The notes under the pieces were generated by a model. That model was not told where the DNA came from and ran no database searches. It saw only the letters and a program-made list of their open reading frames with translations. Position numbers and translations under genes: made by a program. This document shows, in pieces, positions 1 through 6,509 of a DNA stretch of 19,854 nt (within the stretch, counting starts at the first letter, position 1; each line of letters opens with the position of its first letter). Origin of the DNA: Clostridia bacterium (lineage in GTDB: Bacteria > Bacillota > Clostridia > Christensenellales > Aristaeellaceae); NCBI GenBank assembly GCA_017412445.1, contig JAFPYA010000080.1, positions 1 to 19,854 on the forward strand, in the 5' to 3' direction.

Positions 1-1
1 C

Positions 2-904
2 TGGTATTTCCTGCGCTACATCGATCCCCACAACGACGATGAGATGGCCTCCATGGAGCAGCTCAAATACTGGCTGCCCGTGGACTGGTACAACGGCGGC
101 ATGGAGCACACCACCCTGCACCTGCTCTACTCCCGCTTCTGGCACAGGTTCCTGTACGATATAGGCGTGGTGCCCACTATGGAGCCCTACATGAAGCGCA
201 CGAGCCACGGCATGATACTGGGCTCAAACGGCGAAAAGATGAGCAAGTCCCGCGGCAATGTGATCAACCCCGACGACGTGGTGGACGAGCTGGGCGCGGA
301 CGCCTTCAGGCTGTACGAGATGTTCATGGGCGCCTTCGATCAGGCCATACCGTGGCAGACCGACGGCGCGAGGGGCTGCCGCCGCTTCCTCGACAGGGTC
401 TGGAAGCTGATGGAGCGCTTAAACGACAACAAGGGCATCTCGAAGGAACTGGCCTACGACATAAACACCTGCATAAAGAAGGTCAGCGAGGATTACGAGG
501 CGATGAAGTTCAACACTGCCATCGCCGCCATGATGACGCTGGTAAACGCCATGTATCAGAGGCCGTCCGTCAGCAAGGACGAGCTTGAGGTGCTGGTGCA
601 ATTGCTCAACCCCGTCGCGCCCCACATCACCGAGGAAATGAACGAGATGATGGGCTTTGAGGGCGAGCTGGTAAGGAAGCCCTGGCCGGTGGCGGACGAA
701 AAGGCGCTGGTCAAGGACGAAATCGAAATCGCCGTGCAGGTGAACGGCAAGGTGCGTATTCGCGTGACGGTGCCCAGCACCCTCACCCGCGACGACGCGA
801 ACGCCTACGTTTCCGCGCTGCCTGAGGTGGCGAAGCTGCTGGAGGGCAAGACCGCCAAAAAGATGGTCTACGTGCCGGGCAGGCTGTTCAACATAGTTGT
901 CTGA
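2..904 (+). CDS. leuS: Leucyl-tRNA synthetase, C-terminal part (5' end outside window)
   Basis: Class I aminoacyl-tRNA synthetase that charges tRNA-Leu in the cytoplasm. The open frame enters from the left edge, so the HIGH motif and most of the editing domain are missing. Visible are the end of the catalytic domain (WYNGGMEHTTLHLLYSRFWH), the KMSKS signature at bases 236-250 followed by RGNVINPDDVV, the helical anticodon-binding domain (LNPVAPHITEEM), and the small C-terminal domain (VQVNGKVRIRV, ending in FNIVV). All of this matches bacterial LeuRS closely. The stop is TGA at 902-904. The next gene starts 32 bases downstream on the same strand with its own strong ribosome-binding site, so leuS may be the first visible gene of a three-gene transcript. 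Confidence 0.97.
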   Translation, partial: WYFLRYIDPHNDDEMASMEQLKYWLPVDWYNGGMEHTTLHLLYSRFWHRFLYDIGVVPTMEPYMKRTSHGMILGSNGEKMSKSRGNVINPDDVVDELGADAFRLYEMFMGAFDQAIPWQTDGARGCRRFLDRVWKLMERLNDNKGISKELAYDINTCIKKVSEDYEAMKFNTAIAAMMTLVNAMYQRPSVSKDELEVLVQLLNPVAPHITEEMNEMMGFEGELVRKPWPVADEKALVKDEIEIAVQVNGKVRIRVTVPSTLTRDDANAYVSALPEVAKLLEGKTAKKMVYVPGRLFNIVV

Positions 905-936
905 TCGAATAGACGCGGGAAAGGAGGGCGGCAGTT

Positions 937-1767
937 TTGAATGAGCTCAATACCGTAAAAAGCGCGCTGTTGGGGCTGCTTCAGGGCTTCACAGGGCTTG
1001 CGCCTCTGTCGGCGCGCGGCCACGTGCTTTTGCTTGAGCGCCTGAGCGGCGAGACGCTTTCGGGTGAGGAAATGCTGCCCTTCCTCACGGCGGTAAGGCT
1101 GGGGCTGGTGCTTGCGATACTTATCGGTGCGTTCGGCGCACTGATCAGGCTGCTTAAGCATCCGCTCAAGGGCGCACTCAAGTGGACGCTTATAAGCTGC
1201 CTGCCCCTGCTTGGCGTAAGCCTCGCGCTGAAACACAGCGGCTGGCAAAGCACCATAGACGACAGTGCCTTCGAGCTTTTGCCCTACGCGCTCATCTTTT
1301 CAGCCGTAACGCTGTTTTTGGCGCAGCGCATAGGCAAAAACCGCCGCGTGGCCGATACCTGTCACGACAAGCCTGCGTTCAGGGACGCGCTCTGGGTGGG
1401 CTTCATGCAGTGCCTGAGTGCCTTTACGGGCGTGTCCATGGTGGGCATGGAGCTTTCGGGCACTATGACGGGCGGCTTAAGCGCGCGGCGCGCGGCGGAC
1501 TTCGCGTTTTTGTGTGCGGTGCCTGCGCTTTTGGTCAGATACCTGCCGGACGGCGCAAAGGCGGTAAGCTCGGGCGCCATGAAGAGCGCGATAAGCGAAA
1601 ACGGCATTATGCTGCTGGCGGGCTTTATCGCCGCGGCGGCCGCGGGCTTTCTGGCCGTGAAGCTGGTCAAATGGCTGGTCAAAAAGGAAAAGGCGGGCTG
1701 GTTTTCGGTGTACCTTGTCCTGCTCGGCGTGGTGGTGCTCGCGGGCACTCTCACAGGGCAGCTCTGA
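937..1767 (+). CDS. UppP/BacA-family membrane protein lacking catalytic residues
   Basis: A 276-residue polytopic membrane protein, about the usual length of undecaprenyl-diphosphate phosphatase (UppP/BacA), the enzyme that recycles the cell-wall lipid carrier. Both signature regions can be aligned but are degenerate. In the first, the two family glutamates are replaced by Gln16 and Gly20 (LLQGFTGLAPLSARGH), and the second serine of SSxGH is Ala26; Ser25 and His29 remain. In the second, the PGxSRSG motif reads TGVSMVG (164-170), so the catalytic arginine is Met168. Around them GFMQCLSAF and FLCAVPALL still look like UppP. The start is TTG at 937, with AAGGAGG at 921-927 nine bases before it. 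It lies between leuS and a GH5 gene. It is probably not an active phosphatase; a transport or scaffold role is possible. Family membership is fairly sure, function is not. Confidence 0.8.
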   Translation: MNELNTVKSALLGLLQGFTGLAPLSARGHVLLLERLSGETLSGEEMLPFLTAVRLGLVLAILIGAFGALIRLLKHPLKGALKWTLISCLPLLGVSLALKHSGWQSTIDDSAFELLPYALIFSAVTLFLAQRIGKNRRVADTCHDKPAFRDALWVGFMQCLSAFTGVSMVGMELSGTMTGGLSARRAADFAFLCAVPALLVRYLPDGAKAVSSGAMKSAISENGIMLLAGFIAAAAAGFLAVKLVKWLVKKEKAGWFSVYLVLLGVVVLAGTLTGQL

Positions 1768-1794
1768 TATAAATACCGTCGGAGGAAGCAAGTC

Positions 1795-2979
1795 ATGAAA
1801 AAGCTATTGTTGTGGACTCTCATAGTCATAAGCGCGCTGGGCATGCTGCTGCCCGGCGTTTCCGAAGCCAAAGTACCGGAATTGAACCTGTCCGTCAAGC
1901 CAATGCCCGACAGCCTCGCGCTGGCCTTCACCCGCTCCATGGGCATAGGCTGGTGCCTGGGCAACACATTTGACGCGACCGGCGGCAGCTGGATCAAAAA
2001 CGAAATGGACATAGAGACCGCCTGGCACAGGGACAAAACCACCGAGGCTATGATAGAGGCGGTGCACAGCGCGGGCTTTGACACTATTCGCATACCGGTG
2101 TCGTGGCACGACCACGTGGACGCAGACTTCAACATCACCCCCGCGTGGCTCGACCGCGTGCAGGAGGTCGTTAACTGGGCGTATGAGCGCGGCATGTACG
2201 TGATCATAAACATACATCACGACTGCGAAAAGGCGTATTACTATCCCGACGAAGCCCACCTTGAAAACTCGACCAGATACGTCACAGCCATCTGGACGCA
2301 GGTGGGCGAACGGTTCAAGGACTACGACGAGCACATCATATTCGAAAACCTGAACGAGCCCCGGCTGAAGGACACTCAATTTGAGTGGAATTCCGATGCC
2401 GGCGTGCCTGAGGTCGCAAAGAGCATGGAGTGCATAAATTCGCTCAACCAGACCTTTGTTGACACCGTGAGGGCTCAGGGCGGCGTAAACGCTTCGAGGT
2501 ATTTGATGGTGTCGGGCTACGACGCGGCGGTCGAGGGCGTACTCAACGACGTATTCGCCCTGCCCGAGGACAGTGCCCAGGACAGGCTTATCATTTCGAC
2601 CCACGCCTACGCGCCCTATGATTTCTGCCTGCAGCTCATGAAGGACGGCGGCAGGGACGTGTGGAGCATAGACTCAAATTCGGACAAGGCGCTAGTGGCG
2701 CAGCCGCTTGAGGCGCTCTATCAGCGATACATCGTAAACGGAATACCCGTGGTGATGGGCGAATTTGCCAACATGCAAAAGGGCAATAACCTCCCCTCGC
2801 GCGTGGAGCACGCGGCCTTCTATACCGCAAGTGCCTCCATACGCGGCATCCCCTGCGTCTGGTGGGACAACAACGCCTTCAGCGGCGGAGGCGAGCTTTT
2901 GGGCATATTCCGAAGGAGCACGCTCAAATGGGAATACCCCGAAATCCTCGAGGCGCTTATGAAATACAAGCTGAGTTGA
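1795..2979 (+). CDS. Secreted glycoside hydrolase family 5 endoglucanase (cellulase)
   Basis: A 394-residue extracellular beta-glycanase. Residues 1-25 form a signal peptide (MKKLLLWTLI, cleavage near VSEA). The GH5 TIM-barrel follows with its landmarks: GIGWCLGNTFDA (50-61), RIPVSW with Arg99, the His pair NIHHD (139-143), the acid/base Glu188 in ENLNEP, STHAY (268-272), the nucleophile Glu323 in VVMGEFAN, and a WWDN aromatic motif (356-359). The GWCLGN start and the GELLGIFRRSTLKW end resemble subfamily GH5_4, which acts on cellulose, xyloglucan and mixed-linkage glucans; the subfamily is inferred. No dockerin, carbohydrate-binding module or sorting signal is present, so it is probably released as a free single-domain enzyme. 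The ATG is preceded by GGAGGAAG. It lies 27 bases after the UppP-like gene and is followed by a terminator. Confidence 0.93.
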   Translation: MKKLLLWTLIVISALGMLLPGVSEAKVPELNLSVKPMPDSLALAFTRSMGIGWCLGNTFDATGGSWIKNEMDIETAWHRDKTTEAMIEAVHSAGFDTIRIPVSWHDHVDADFNITPAWLDRVQEVVNWAYERGMYVIINIHHDCEKAYYYPDEAHLENSTRYVTAIWTQVGERFKDYDEHIIFENLNEPRLKDTQFEWNSDAGVPEVAKSMECINSLNQTFVDTVRAQGGVNASRYLMVSGYDAAVEGVLNDVFALPEDSAQDRLIISTHAYAPYDFCLQLMKDGGRDVWSIDSNSDKALVAQPLEALYQRYIVNGIPVVMGEFANMQKGNNLPSRVEHAAFYTASASIRGIPCVWWDNNAFSGGGELLGIFRRSTLKWEYPEILEALMKYKLS

Positions 2980-2985
2980 TGCAAG

Positions 2986-3024
2986 GCTCCGTGCGGCATA
3001 GACCGCGCGGAGCTTCATGTTTTT
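2986..3024 (+). terminator. Rho-independent terminator after the GH5 gene
   Basis: GCTCCG and GCGG (2986 onward) pair with CCGC and CGGAGC (ending at 3013) around a short loop with one bulged position. A T-rich run (TTCATGTTTTT) follows. It starts seven bases after the GH5 stop codon and would end the leuS to GH5 transcript. Confidence 0.75.
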
Positions 3025-3027
3025 AAG

Positions 3028-3060
3028 GCTGGGCATAGCTTGGGTGAGTGTATGCCCGGC
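3028..3060. repeat. Inverted repeat between GH5 terminator and flavodoxin promoter
   Basis: The arms GCTGGGCATA (3028-3037) and TATGCCCGGC (3051-3060) pair over ten positions with one G-T pair, around a 13-base loop. No T-run follows on the plus strand, so this is not a good second terminator there. On the minus strand it is followed by TTAAAAACATG, which gives it a weak terminator look. Role unknown. Confidence 0.4.
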
Positions 3061-3101
3061 TCAAATTTACGTTCAATTTACCCTGTGTCCGCTTGCAGTC
3101 A

Positions 3102-3130
3102 TTGACAAGCAGAGCCGTCAAAGGTATAAT
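3102..3130 (+). promoter_or_regulatory. Consensus sigma-A promoter of the flavodoxin-ohrR pair
   Basis: The -35 box TTGACA (3102-3107) and -10 box TATAAT (3125-3130) both match the vegetative consensus exactly and are separated by the optimal 17 bases. The start of transcription should fall near 3137, right at the edge of the palindrome at 3140-3161. A promoter this strong would be expected to need a repressor. Confidence 0.88.
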
Positions 3131-3139
3131 TGGCATGTA

Positions 3140-3161
3140 ATTTAATTGAACGCAATTAAAT
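3140..3161. promoter_or_regulatory. Palindromic operator, probably for the OhrR-type repressor
   Basis: The arms ATTTAATTG and CAATTAAAT are perfect inverted repeats of nine bases around the spacer AACG. The site begins ten bases after the -10 box and covers the expected transcription start. AT-rich AATT-centred palindromes are typical of MarR/OhrR operators (in Bacillus subtilis, sites of the TACAATT-AATTGTA kind). The regulator gene is the second gene of the transcript, so negative autoregulation is the simplest reading. Binding by this particular protein is inferred. Confidence 0.75.
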
Positions 3162-3232
3162 AAAACCGGGCAAGCGCGCGGGTGGGCAAGCGGCCTGCAG
3201 GGCATACGACACAGAATCGGAGGAAAATGCAA

Positions 3233-3655
3233 ATGAAAATCGAGGTAAGATATTATTCCCGCGGCGGCACCACGAGCAAGCTGGCGACTGCAGCGGCCGA
3301 GGCCGTGGGCGCGGTGCCCATGACGGTCGAGGACGACCTTAAGGAGAAGTGCGACCTTCTGCTCATTGGCGCAAGCGTATACGCGGGCAGACCCGACGCC
3401 AAGGTCATCAGCTTTATACAGCGCAACGCCGTAAACATCGGCGCGATAGCCGTGTTCGGCTCCTCAGCCAGCGGCAGATCCACCTTTAACGCCATAAAGG
3501 CCGCGGCGCAGGACGTGGGCATTAAGGTGCTCGAGAGCGACTTCACCTGCTACGGTCCGTTCATGTTCCTGCACAAAAAGCATCCCACGAGCGAGGATCT
3601 GCAGCGCGTCAAGGCGTTTGCCAGGGCGCGCGTGGACGAAGTGAGCGCAAAATGA
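3233..3655 (+). CDS. Flavodoxin-like protein
   Basis: A 140-residue protein with a flavodoxin-type alpha/beta fold, expected to bind FMN in the cytoplasm and act as a small electron carrier or oxidoreductase. The N-terminal strand and phosphate loop read VRYYSRGGTTSKLA, where the family has a T/S-x-T-G-N-T-like loop. The next strand DLLLIGASVYAGRPD and the later AVFGSSASG match the second and third flavin-contact loops of short flavodoxins. The start is ATG at 3233, nine bases after GGAGG (3219-3223); an in-frame ATG at 3227 is only three bases from it and less likely. Its TGA overlaps the ATG of the ohrR-like gene (ATGA, 3652-3655), so the two are translationally coupled. A role in oxidative stress follows from the partner, not from its own sequence. 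Confidence 0.82.
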   Translation: MKIEVRYYSRGGTTSKLATAAAEAVGAVPMTVEDDLKEKCDLLLIGASVYAGRPDAKVISFIQRNAVNIGAIAVFGSSASGRSTFNAIKAAAQDVGIKVLESDFTCYGPFMFLHKKHPTSEDLQRVKAFARARVDEVSAK

Positions 3656-4086
3656 GCGAAAACTACGACAGCCTCAGGCTTGACAACCAGCTTTGCTTTC
3701 CCCTCTACGCCTGCGCGCGTGAGGTGGTGAAGGCGTACAAGCCATACCTCGACGAAATCGACCTTACCTACACCCAGTACGTGACGATGATGGTCATGTG
3801 GGAGGAAAAGGAAACCACCTCCAAGCATCTGGGCAAGCGTCTCTACCTCGACAGCGGCACGCTCACGCCCGTGCTCAAAAAGCTCGAGGAGAAGGGCTTC
3901 ATCACCCGCAGCCGCCTCGAAAATGACGAAAGAAACCTCTGCGTAAGGCTGACCCCTGAGGGGGAGGAGCTCAAGCGCAAGGCGGTCTCAATACCCGAGC
4001 GCATGGCGGGCGGCTGCATAAGGCTTGAAAGCGACGAGGCCGCTGCGCTGTACAAGACGCTCTACAAGCTGCTCAGCGGCTTTTGA
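3652..4086 (+). CDS. ohrR: OhrR-type MarR family regulator (peroxide-sensing repressor)
   Basis: A 144-residue winged-helix repressor of the MarR family. The N-terminus LRLDNQLCFPLYACAR and the block KRLYLDSGTLTPVLKKLE are diagnostic of the OhrR branch, which senses organic hydroperoxides by oxidation of one cysteine. The reactive Cys falls at residue 15, as in Bacillus subtilis OhrR, and the two tyrosines that hold it, Tyr29 and Tyr40, are both in place. The wing and dimer helix follow (SRLENDERNLCVRLTPEG). A second cysteine, Cys21, is nearby. Unlike typical loci there is no ohr peroxidase gene beside it; the neighbour is a flavodoxin-like protein. It probably controls its own operon through the palindrome at 3140-3161. 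The symbol reflects family, not proven function. Confidence 0.88.
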   Translation: MSENYDSLRLDNQLCFPLYACAREVVKAYKPYLDEIDLTYTQYVTMMVMWEEKETTSKHLGKRLYLDSGTLTPVLKKLEEKGFITRSRLENDERNLCVRLTPEGEELKRKAVSIPERMAGGCIRLESDEAAALYKTLYKLLSGF

Positions 4087-4123
4087 GTGCAGGCTTAAAA
4101 CGGCGCTGCTTGAGCTGATTAAA

Positions 4124-4157
4124 CCCTTCGGGTGGGATGCCCAGAGGGCTTTTCTTT
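4124..4157 (+). terminator. Probable terminator after the ohrR-like gene
   Basis: CCCT-TC-GGG (from 4124) pairs with GCCC-A-GAGGG (to 4148) around a short loop and is followed by CTTTTCTTT. The stem has a small internal mismatch, so strength is moderate. It lies about 40 bases after the stop codon. Confidence 0.55.
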
Positions 4158-4209
4158 GTCCAGCGCTTCATACTGTGTTTATTTTAAGTTAATAATCTTT
4201 ACACTATTG

Positions 4210-4238
4210 TTGATTTTGGAACTTTATGTTACAATAAT
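4210..4238 (+). promoter_or_regulatory. Possible promoter of the paired secreted proteins
   Basis: In an AT-rich stretch unlike the surrounding DNA, TTGATT (4210-4215) and AATAAT (4233-4238) lie 17 bases apart. These match 4 of 6 and 5 of 6 consensus positions. The start codon is about 29 bases further on. Other spacings in this AT-rich stretch are possible. Confidence 0.45.
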
Positions 4239-4266
4239 TAAAAATAATGATTGGGAGGATCGGCAC

Positions 4267-4776
4267 ATGAAAAAGCTGATTTGCGTATTTCTGGCGCTAT
4301 TGATGATGTTCAGCGCCTTTGGCGCTCTGGCCGAGGCCGATGTGATGCCCTTTGAAGCCACGCTGTGCGAGGTTATGGACTTGTCTGCCGACGAATGGAT
4401 GCAGACAGAGTATTCAAGGGCGATGCTCACGGTGCTGCTGATATTGGATTTGGGCAATTCCGACCTGCTCACTCAGGCTGAAATGGAAGCCATCACATCG
4501 ACGCTCGCCAACAGCAACGGCTTCAACTACATTGGCGCCGTCGACGAATTTATCGTGGTGATAATCTACGACGGAAATTGCCTGCACATGCTTCTGTTCA
4601 TCCCCGGAACCAACGTGGCAAACTACACGCTGCTCGACGCCGAGCCCGGTTCAAAAAGCTTTAGCGAACTGCTCGTGCAGAGCTTCCTTGACGACTACGT
4701 CACGACCTATTACAAAAACAGCCCCGACTCCATAGCCGAGGCCGCAAGCACTTTAGCGGAGATCATGAATTCATAA
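4267..4776 (+). CDS. Small secreted protein of unknown function, paralogue A
   Basis: A 169-residue exported protein. Residues 1-23 form a signal peptide (MKKLICVFLALLMMFSAFGA, cleavage near ALAEA) with no lipobox cysteine, so the product should be released or surface-associated. The mature part is acidic and has no domain I recognise. Its first block, LSADEWMQTEYSRAMLT (from residue 38), is nearly repeated in the next gene, as are a GFxYIGAVDEF-like stretch and an IIYDGNCLHMLLFIPG-like stretch. The start is ATG at 4267, eight bases after GGGAGG (4253-4258); the open frame runs further upstream but that part has no ribosome-binding site. It is separated by 15 bases from its paralogue and very likely co-transcribed with it. 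Confidence 0.82.
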   Translation: MKKLICVFLALLMMFSAFGALAEADVMPFEATLCEVMDLSADEWMQTEYSRAMLTVLLILDLGNSDLLTQAEMEAITSTLANSNGFNYIGAVDEFIVVIIYDGNCLHMLLFIPGTNVANYTLLDAEPGSKSFSELLVQSFLDDYVTTYYKNSPDSIAEAASTLAEIMNS

Positions 4777-4791
4777 CAGGAGGGTAAACCC

Positions 4792-5265
4792 ATGAAAAAG
4801 CTTATTTGTCTGGCACTAGTGCTGGTCATGGCGCTGGGTCTCAGCGCCTCTCTGGCCGAGAACGAATACCAGCAGATCACCCCGTCGCTCATAAACAGTC
4901 TGGATCTCACCGCCGAGGACTGGATGGCGACCGACTACATTCGCGCGATGCTGACCATACTCTTCGCGCTCGATCTCGACGACGAGCTGGGCGTGGACGT
5001 AAGCGATTTTCTTGTCAACGGCTTCAGCTTCGTGGGCCGCGACAACATAACCGTGATAGTTACGTTCTATGACGGCACGTATCTGCACAGCGTGTTCTAT
5101 GTGCCCGCGCTTGACTTCGGAACCTACGGCTCGCTGTACGCGCCCGGGCTTACCTCGAGCGACCTGGAGTCCACCCTCGCCGGCTATTGCCCCGACGGCC
5201 TGTATGAGAATACCGTCTCCGCCTTAAGCGACGCCCTCGACACGCTGAGCTCGCTGGTTGAATAA
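4792..5265 (+). CDS. Small secreted protein of unknown function, paralogue B
   Basis: A 157-residue exported protein with a signal peptide (MKKLICLALVLVMALGLSAS, cleavage near SLAEN). It is homologous along its length to the preceding gene: LTAEDWMATDYIRAMLTIL against LSADEWMQTEYSRAMLTVL, GFSFVGRDNITVIVTFYDGT against GFNYIGAVDEFIVVIIYDGN, then LHSVFYVPA against LHMLLFIPG. The C-terminal thirds differ, although both end in a helical segment rich in Ala, Leu and Ser. No enzymatic motif is visible. The ribosome-binding site AGGAGGG lies just before the ATG. A tandem duplication followed by divergence is the simplest history. A perfect terminator follows. Confidence 0.82.
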   Translation: MKKLICLALVLVMALGLSASLAENEYQQITPSLINSLDLTAEDWMATDYIRAMLTILFALDLDDELGVDVSDFLVNGFSFVGRDNITVIVTFYDGTYLHSVFYVPALDFGTYGSLYAPGLTSSDLESTLAGYCPDGLYENTVSALSDALDTLSSLVE

Positions 5266-5279
5266 AGCGTTTACATACA

Positions 5280-5311
5280 AAAACGGACTGTCCGCGCGGG
5301 CAGTCCGTTTT
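5280..5311. terminator. Strong bidirectional terminator between convergent genes
   Basis: The arms AAAACGGACTG and CAGTCCGTTTT are perfect inverted repeats, and the loop contains the self-complementary CCGCGCGG. The A-run on one side and T-run on the other make it work in both directions. It serves the secreted-protein pair on the plus strand and the DUF2284 gene on the minus strand, which stops at 5325. Confidence 0.9.
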
Positions 5312-5324
5312 GATTTTGAGTGTT

Positions 5325-5870
5325 TTATTCGTTAAAGAACACGCAGCTGTGGTACGTGACGGTGTTTTTGCCGTTGTGGTATTTTACGCCGGTCTTTTGC
5401 GCCAGCTCGTTGACCTGCACGCCGTAGCTCTCGATTGAGGGATGCAGGTCAGCAGGAAAACGGCAGGGGGCGTCCGGGTAGGTGCAGGTTTTGCAGCGGC
5501 GGCAGCCCTCGGTCGAAAGCAGCATTATGCCGTCGCCCAGACGCTCCCTGAAAAACGCCCTTACGCGCGGCACTATCGCCTCGTGCGCCTGCTTGCCCGC
5601 CATCATGCCTTCAAAATCGTATGAATCCTCGAGCTCGTGGCGCGTGGAAAAATGAAACACGGTGGTGAAGGCGCGCATGCGCTTTAAGCATTCCTCAAGC
5701 GTACCCACGCCCGGCGGACACGCCCAGCTCTTGCCGTAGGCCCCGCAGGCGTTCTGCTCGCACAGCCTTCTGACCTCAGGCGAAACGTCTATTTCGCTTG
5801 CGGCCAGAAACCCGCATTCGTATATGCCCAGCTCCGCCGCGCTGTTAAGCGCCTCTTCGCGTATGCTCAT
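5325..5870 (-). CDS. DUF2284 family Cys-rich, predicted metal-binding protein
   Basis: A 181-residue cytoplasmic protein of the DUF2284 family, described only as predicted metal-binding. Ten cysteines are visible: Cys19, 37, 42, 51 (CGAYGKSWACPPG), 61, the cluster CRRCKTCTYPDAPC (123, 126, 129, 136) and Cys176 near the C-terminus. CxxCxxC plus a later Cys is typical of iron-sulfur or zinc sites. The block PSIESYGVQVNELA (144-157) is also a family landmark. Function is unknown; links to corrinoid or methyl-transfer metabolism have been suggested for such proteins, but nothing here proves one. AGGAT sits six bases before the ATG. It follows the HTH gene by about 40 bases and is likely in its transcript. 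Confidence 0.88.
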   Translation of the reverse strand: MSIREEALNSAAELGIYECGFLAASEIDVSPEVRRLCEQNACGAYGKSWACPPGVGTLEECLKRMRAFTTVFHFSTRHELEDSYDFEGMMAGKQAHEAIVPRVRAFFRERLGDGIMLLSTEGCRRCKTCTYPDAPCRFPADLHPSIESYGVQVNELAQKTGVKYHNGKNTVTYHSCVFFNE

Positions 5871-5911
5871 ATTCTATCCTGCCTTTAATAACGCGTTTTA
5901 TGCTTTTCTTT

Positions 5912-6343
5912 TTAATCAAATTCCGGCCATAGGGGCTGCATATCCTTGCGCTTGAGCACCAGATCCATCTCGCTCAGGCTCAGCTTGTTCATTAGGCCGT
6001 AGATAATGCAGATGTCACGGGGGATGCCCGAGGAGAGAGCCGAACGGTGGGCGCTCTTGAGCAGCTGCTGGGTCTCCTCGACGTCCATGTGGAGCACGAA
6101 GGCGATGCGCAGCAGCATGTCTTTCTCCGGGTGGCTGCGGCCGCTCATCATCTTGTATATGTTTGCGCGGCTGCAGCCCGCGAGCACGCCCAGCGTGTCG
6201 TAAGACATGTCGCCGAGCCTGGGCAGTATCAGTGAGGGCAGGGTTTTCAGCGGCTGGCTTTGCCTGAGCATTTCGTCAAGCGAAGCCCCATGGTTCATCG
6301 CGTCTATCATGCGTATAGTGCGGTTTATGTTGTTCTCGTCCAT
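5912..6343 (-). CDS. XRE-type helix-turn-helix protein
   Basis: A 143-residue cytoplasmic protein. Residues about 47-95 fit a Cro/CI-type DNA-binding domain: MSYDTLGVLAGCSRANIYKM (HTH), then SGRSHPEKDMLLRIAFVLHM and VEETQQLLKSA, a typical XRE helix set. The last 40 residues (IPRDICIIYGLMNKLSLSEM onward) form a second helical segment of a kind I associate with HTH proteins near Ser/Thr kinases in Firmicutes, but I cannot check that here. The start is ATG at 6343 because AGGTG (6350-6354) lies six bases before it; the GTG nine bases upstream overlaps that site. The kinase-LRR gene lies 166 bases upstream on the same strand, so a regulatory link is possible. Confidence 0.78.
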   Translation of the reverse strand: MDENNINRTIRMIDAMNHGASLDEMLRQSQPLKTLPSLILPRLGDMSYDTLGVLAGCSRANIYKMMSGRSHPEKDMLLRIAFVLHMDVEETQQLLKSAHRSALSSGIPRDICIIYGLMNKLSLSEMDLVLKRKDMQPLWPEFD

Positions 6344-6509
6344 CCAATTCACCTGCCCCGAAGTTTTTGGTTATTATTCGCTGCGCGGAGGATTTATTCC
6401 TGCAAACACCCGCGTTCACGCAAGAAAATAACGGATACTGGCACTAGCTTGCCCTTGAAGCAGCCTGCATGGCGAACTAAACAATTACGCGGTTCGCCTT
6501 AATTTCCTA
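6344..6509. other. Intergenic region between kinase-receptor and HTH genes
   Basis: About 165 bases with lower GC than the flanking genes. It holds an inverted repeat GGCGAAC (6471-6477) and GTTCGCC (6492-6498) beginning about 12 bases after the kinase stop on the minus strand. No T-run follows in that direction, so it is at best a weak terminator or RNA-processing site. I found no convincing -35/-10 pair for the HTH gene, so read-through from the kinase gene is possible. Confidence 0.5.

Noticed and set aside
1362..2604. Minus-strand open frames of 283 and 266 codons opposite the UppP-like and GH5 genes
   Set aside because: Both are shadows of well supported plus-strand genes and lack ribosome-binding sites and recognisable motifs.
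4132..4266. Upstream extension of the first secreted protein to a GTG or ATG at 4132
   Set aside because: It crosses the terminator hairpin and promoter region, has no ribosome-binding site and would bury the signal peptide in the interior.
6344..6352. GTG start for the HTH protein, and similar upstream starts at 9335, 12577 and 12624
   Set aside because: In each case the codon overlaps or directly abuts the Shine-Dalgarno sequence that serves the next in-frame ATG 6-8 bases further on.
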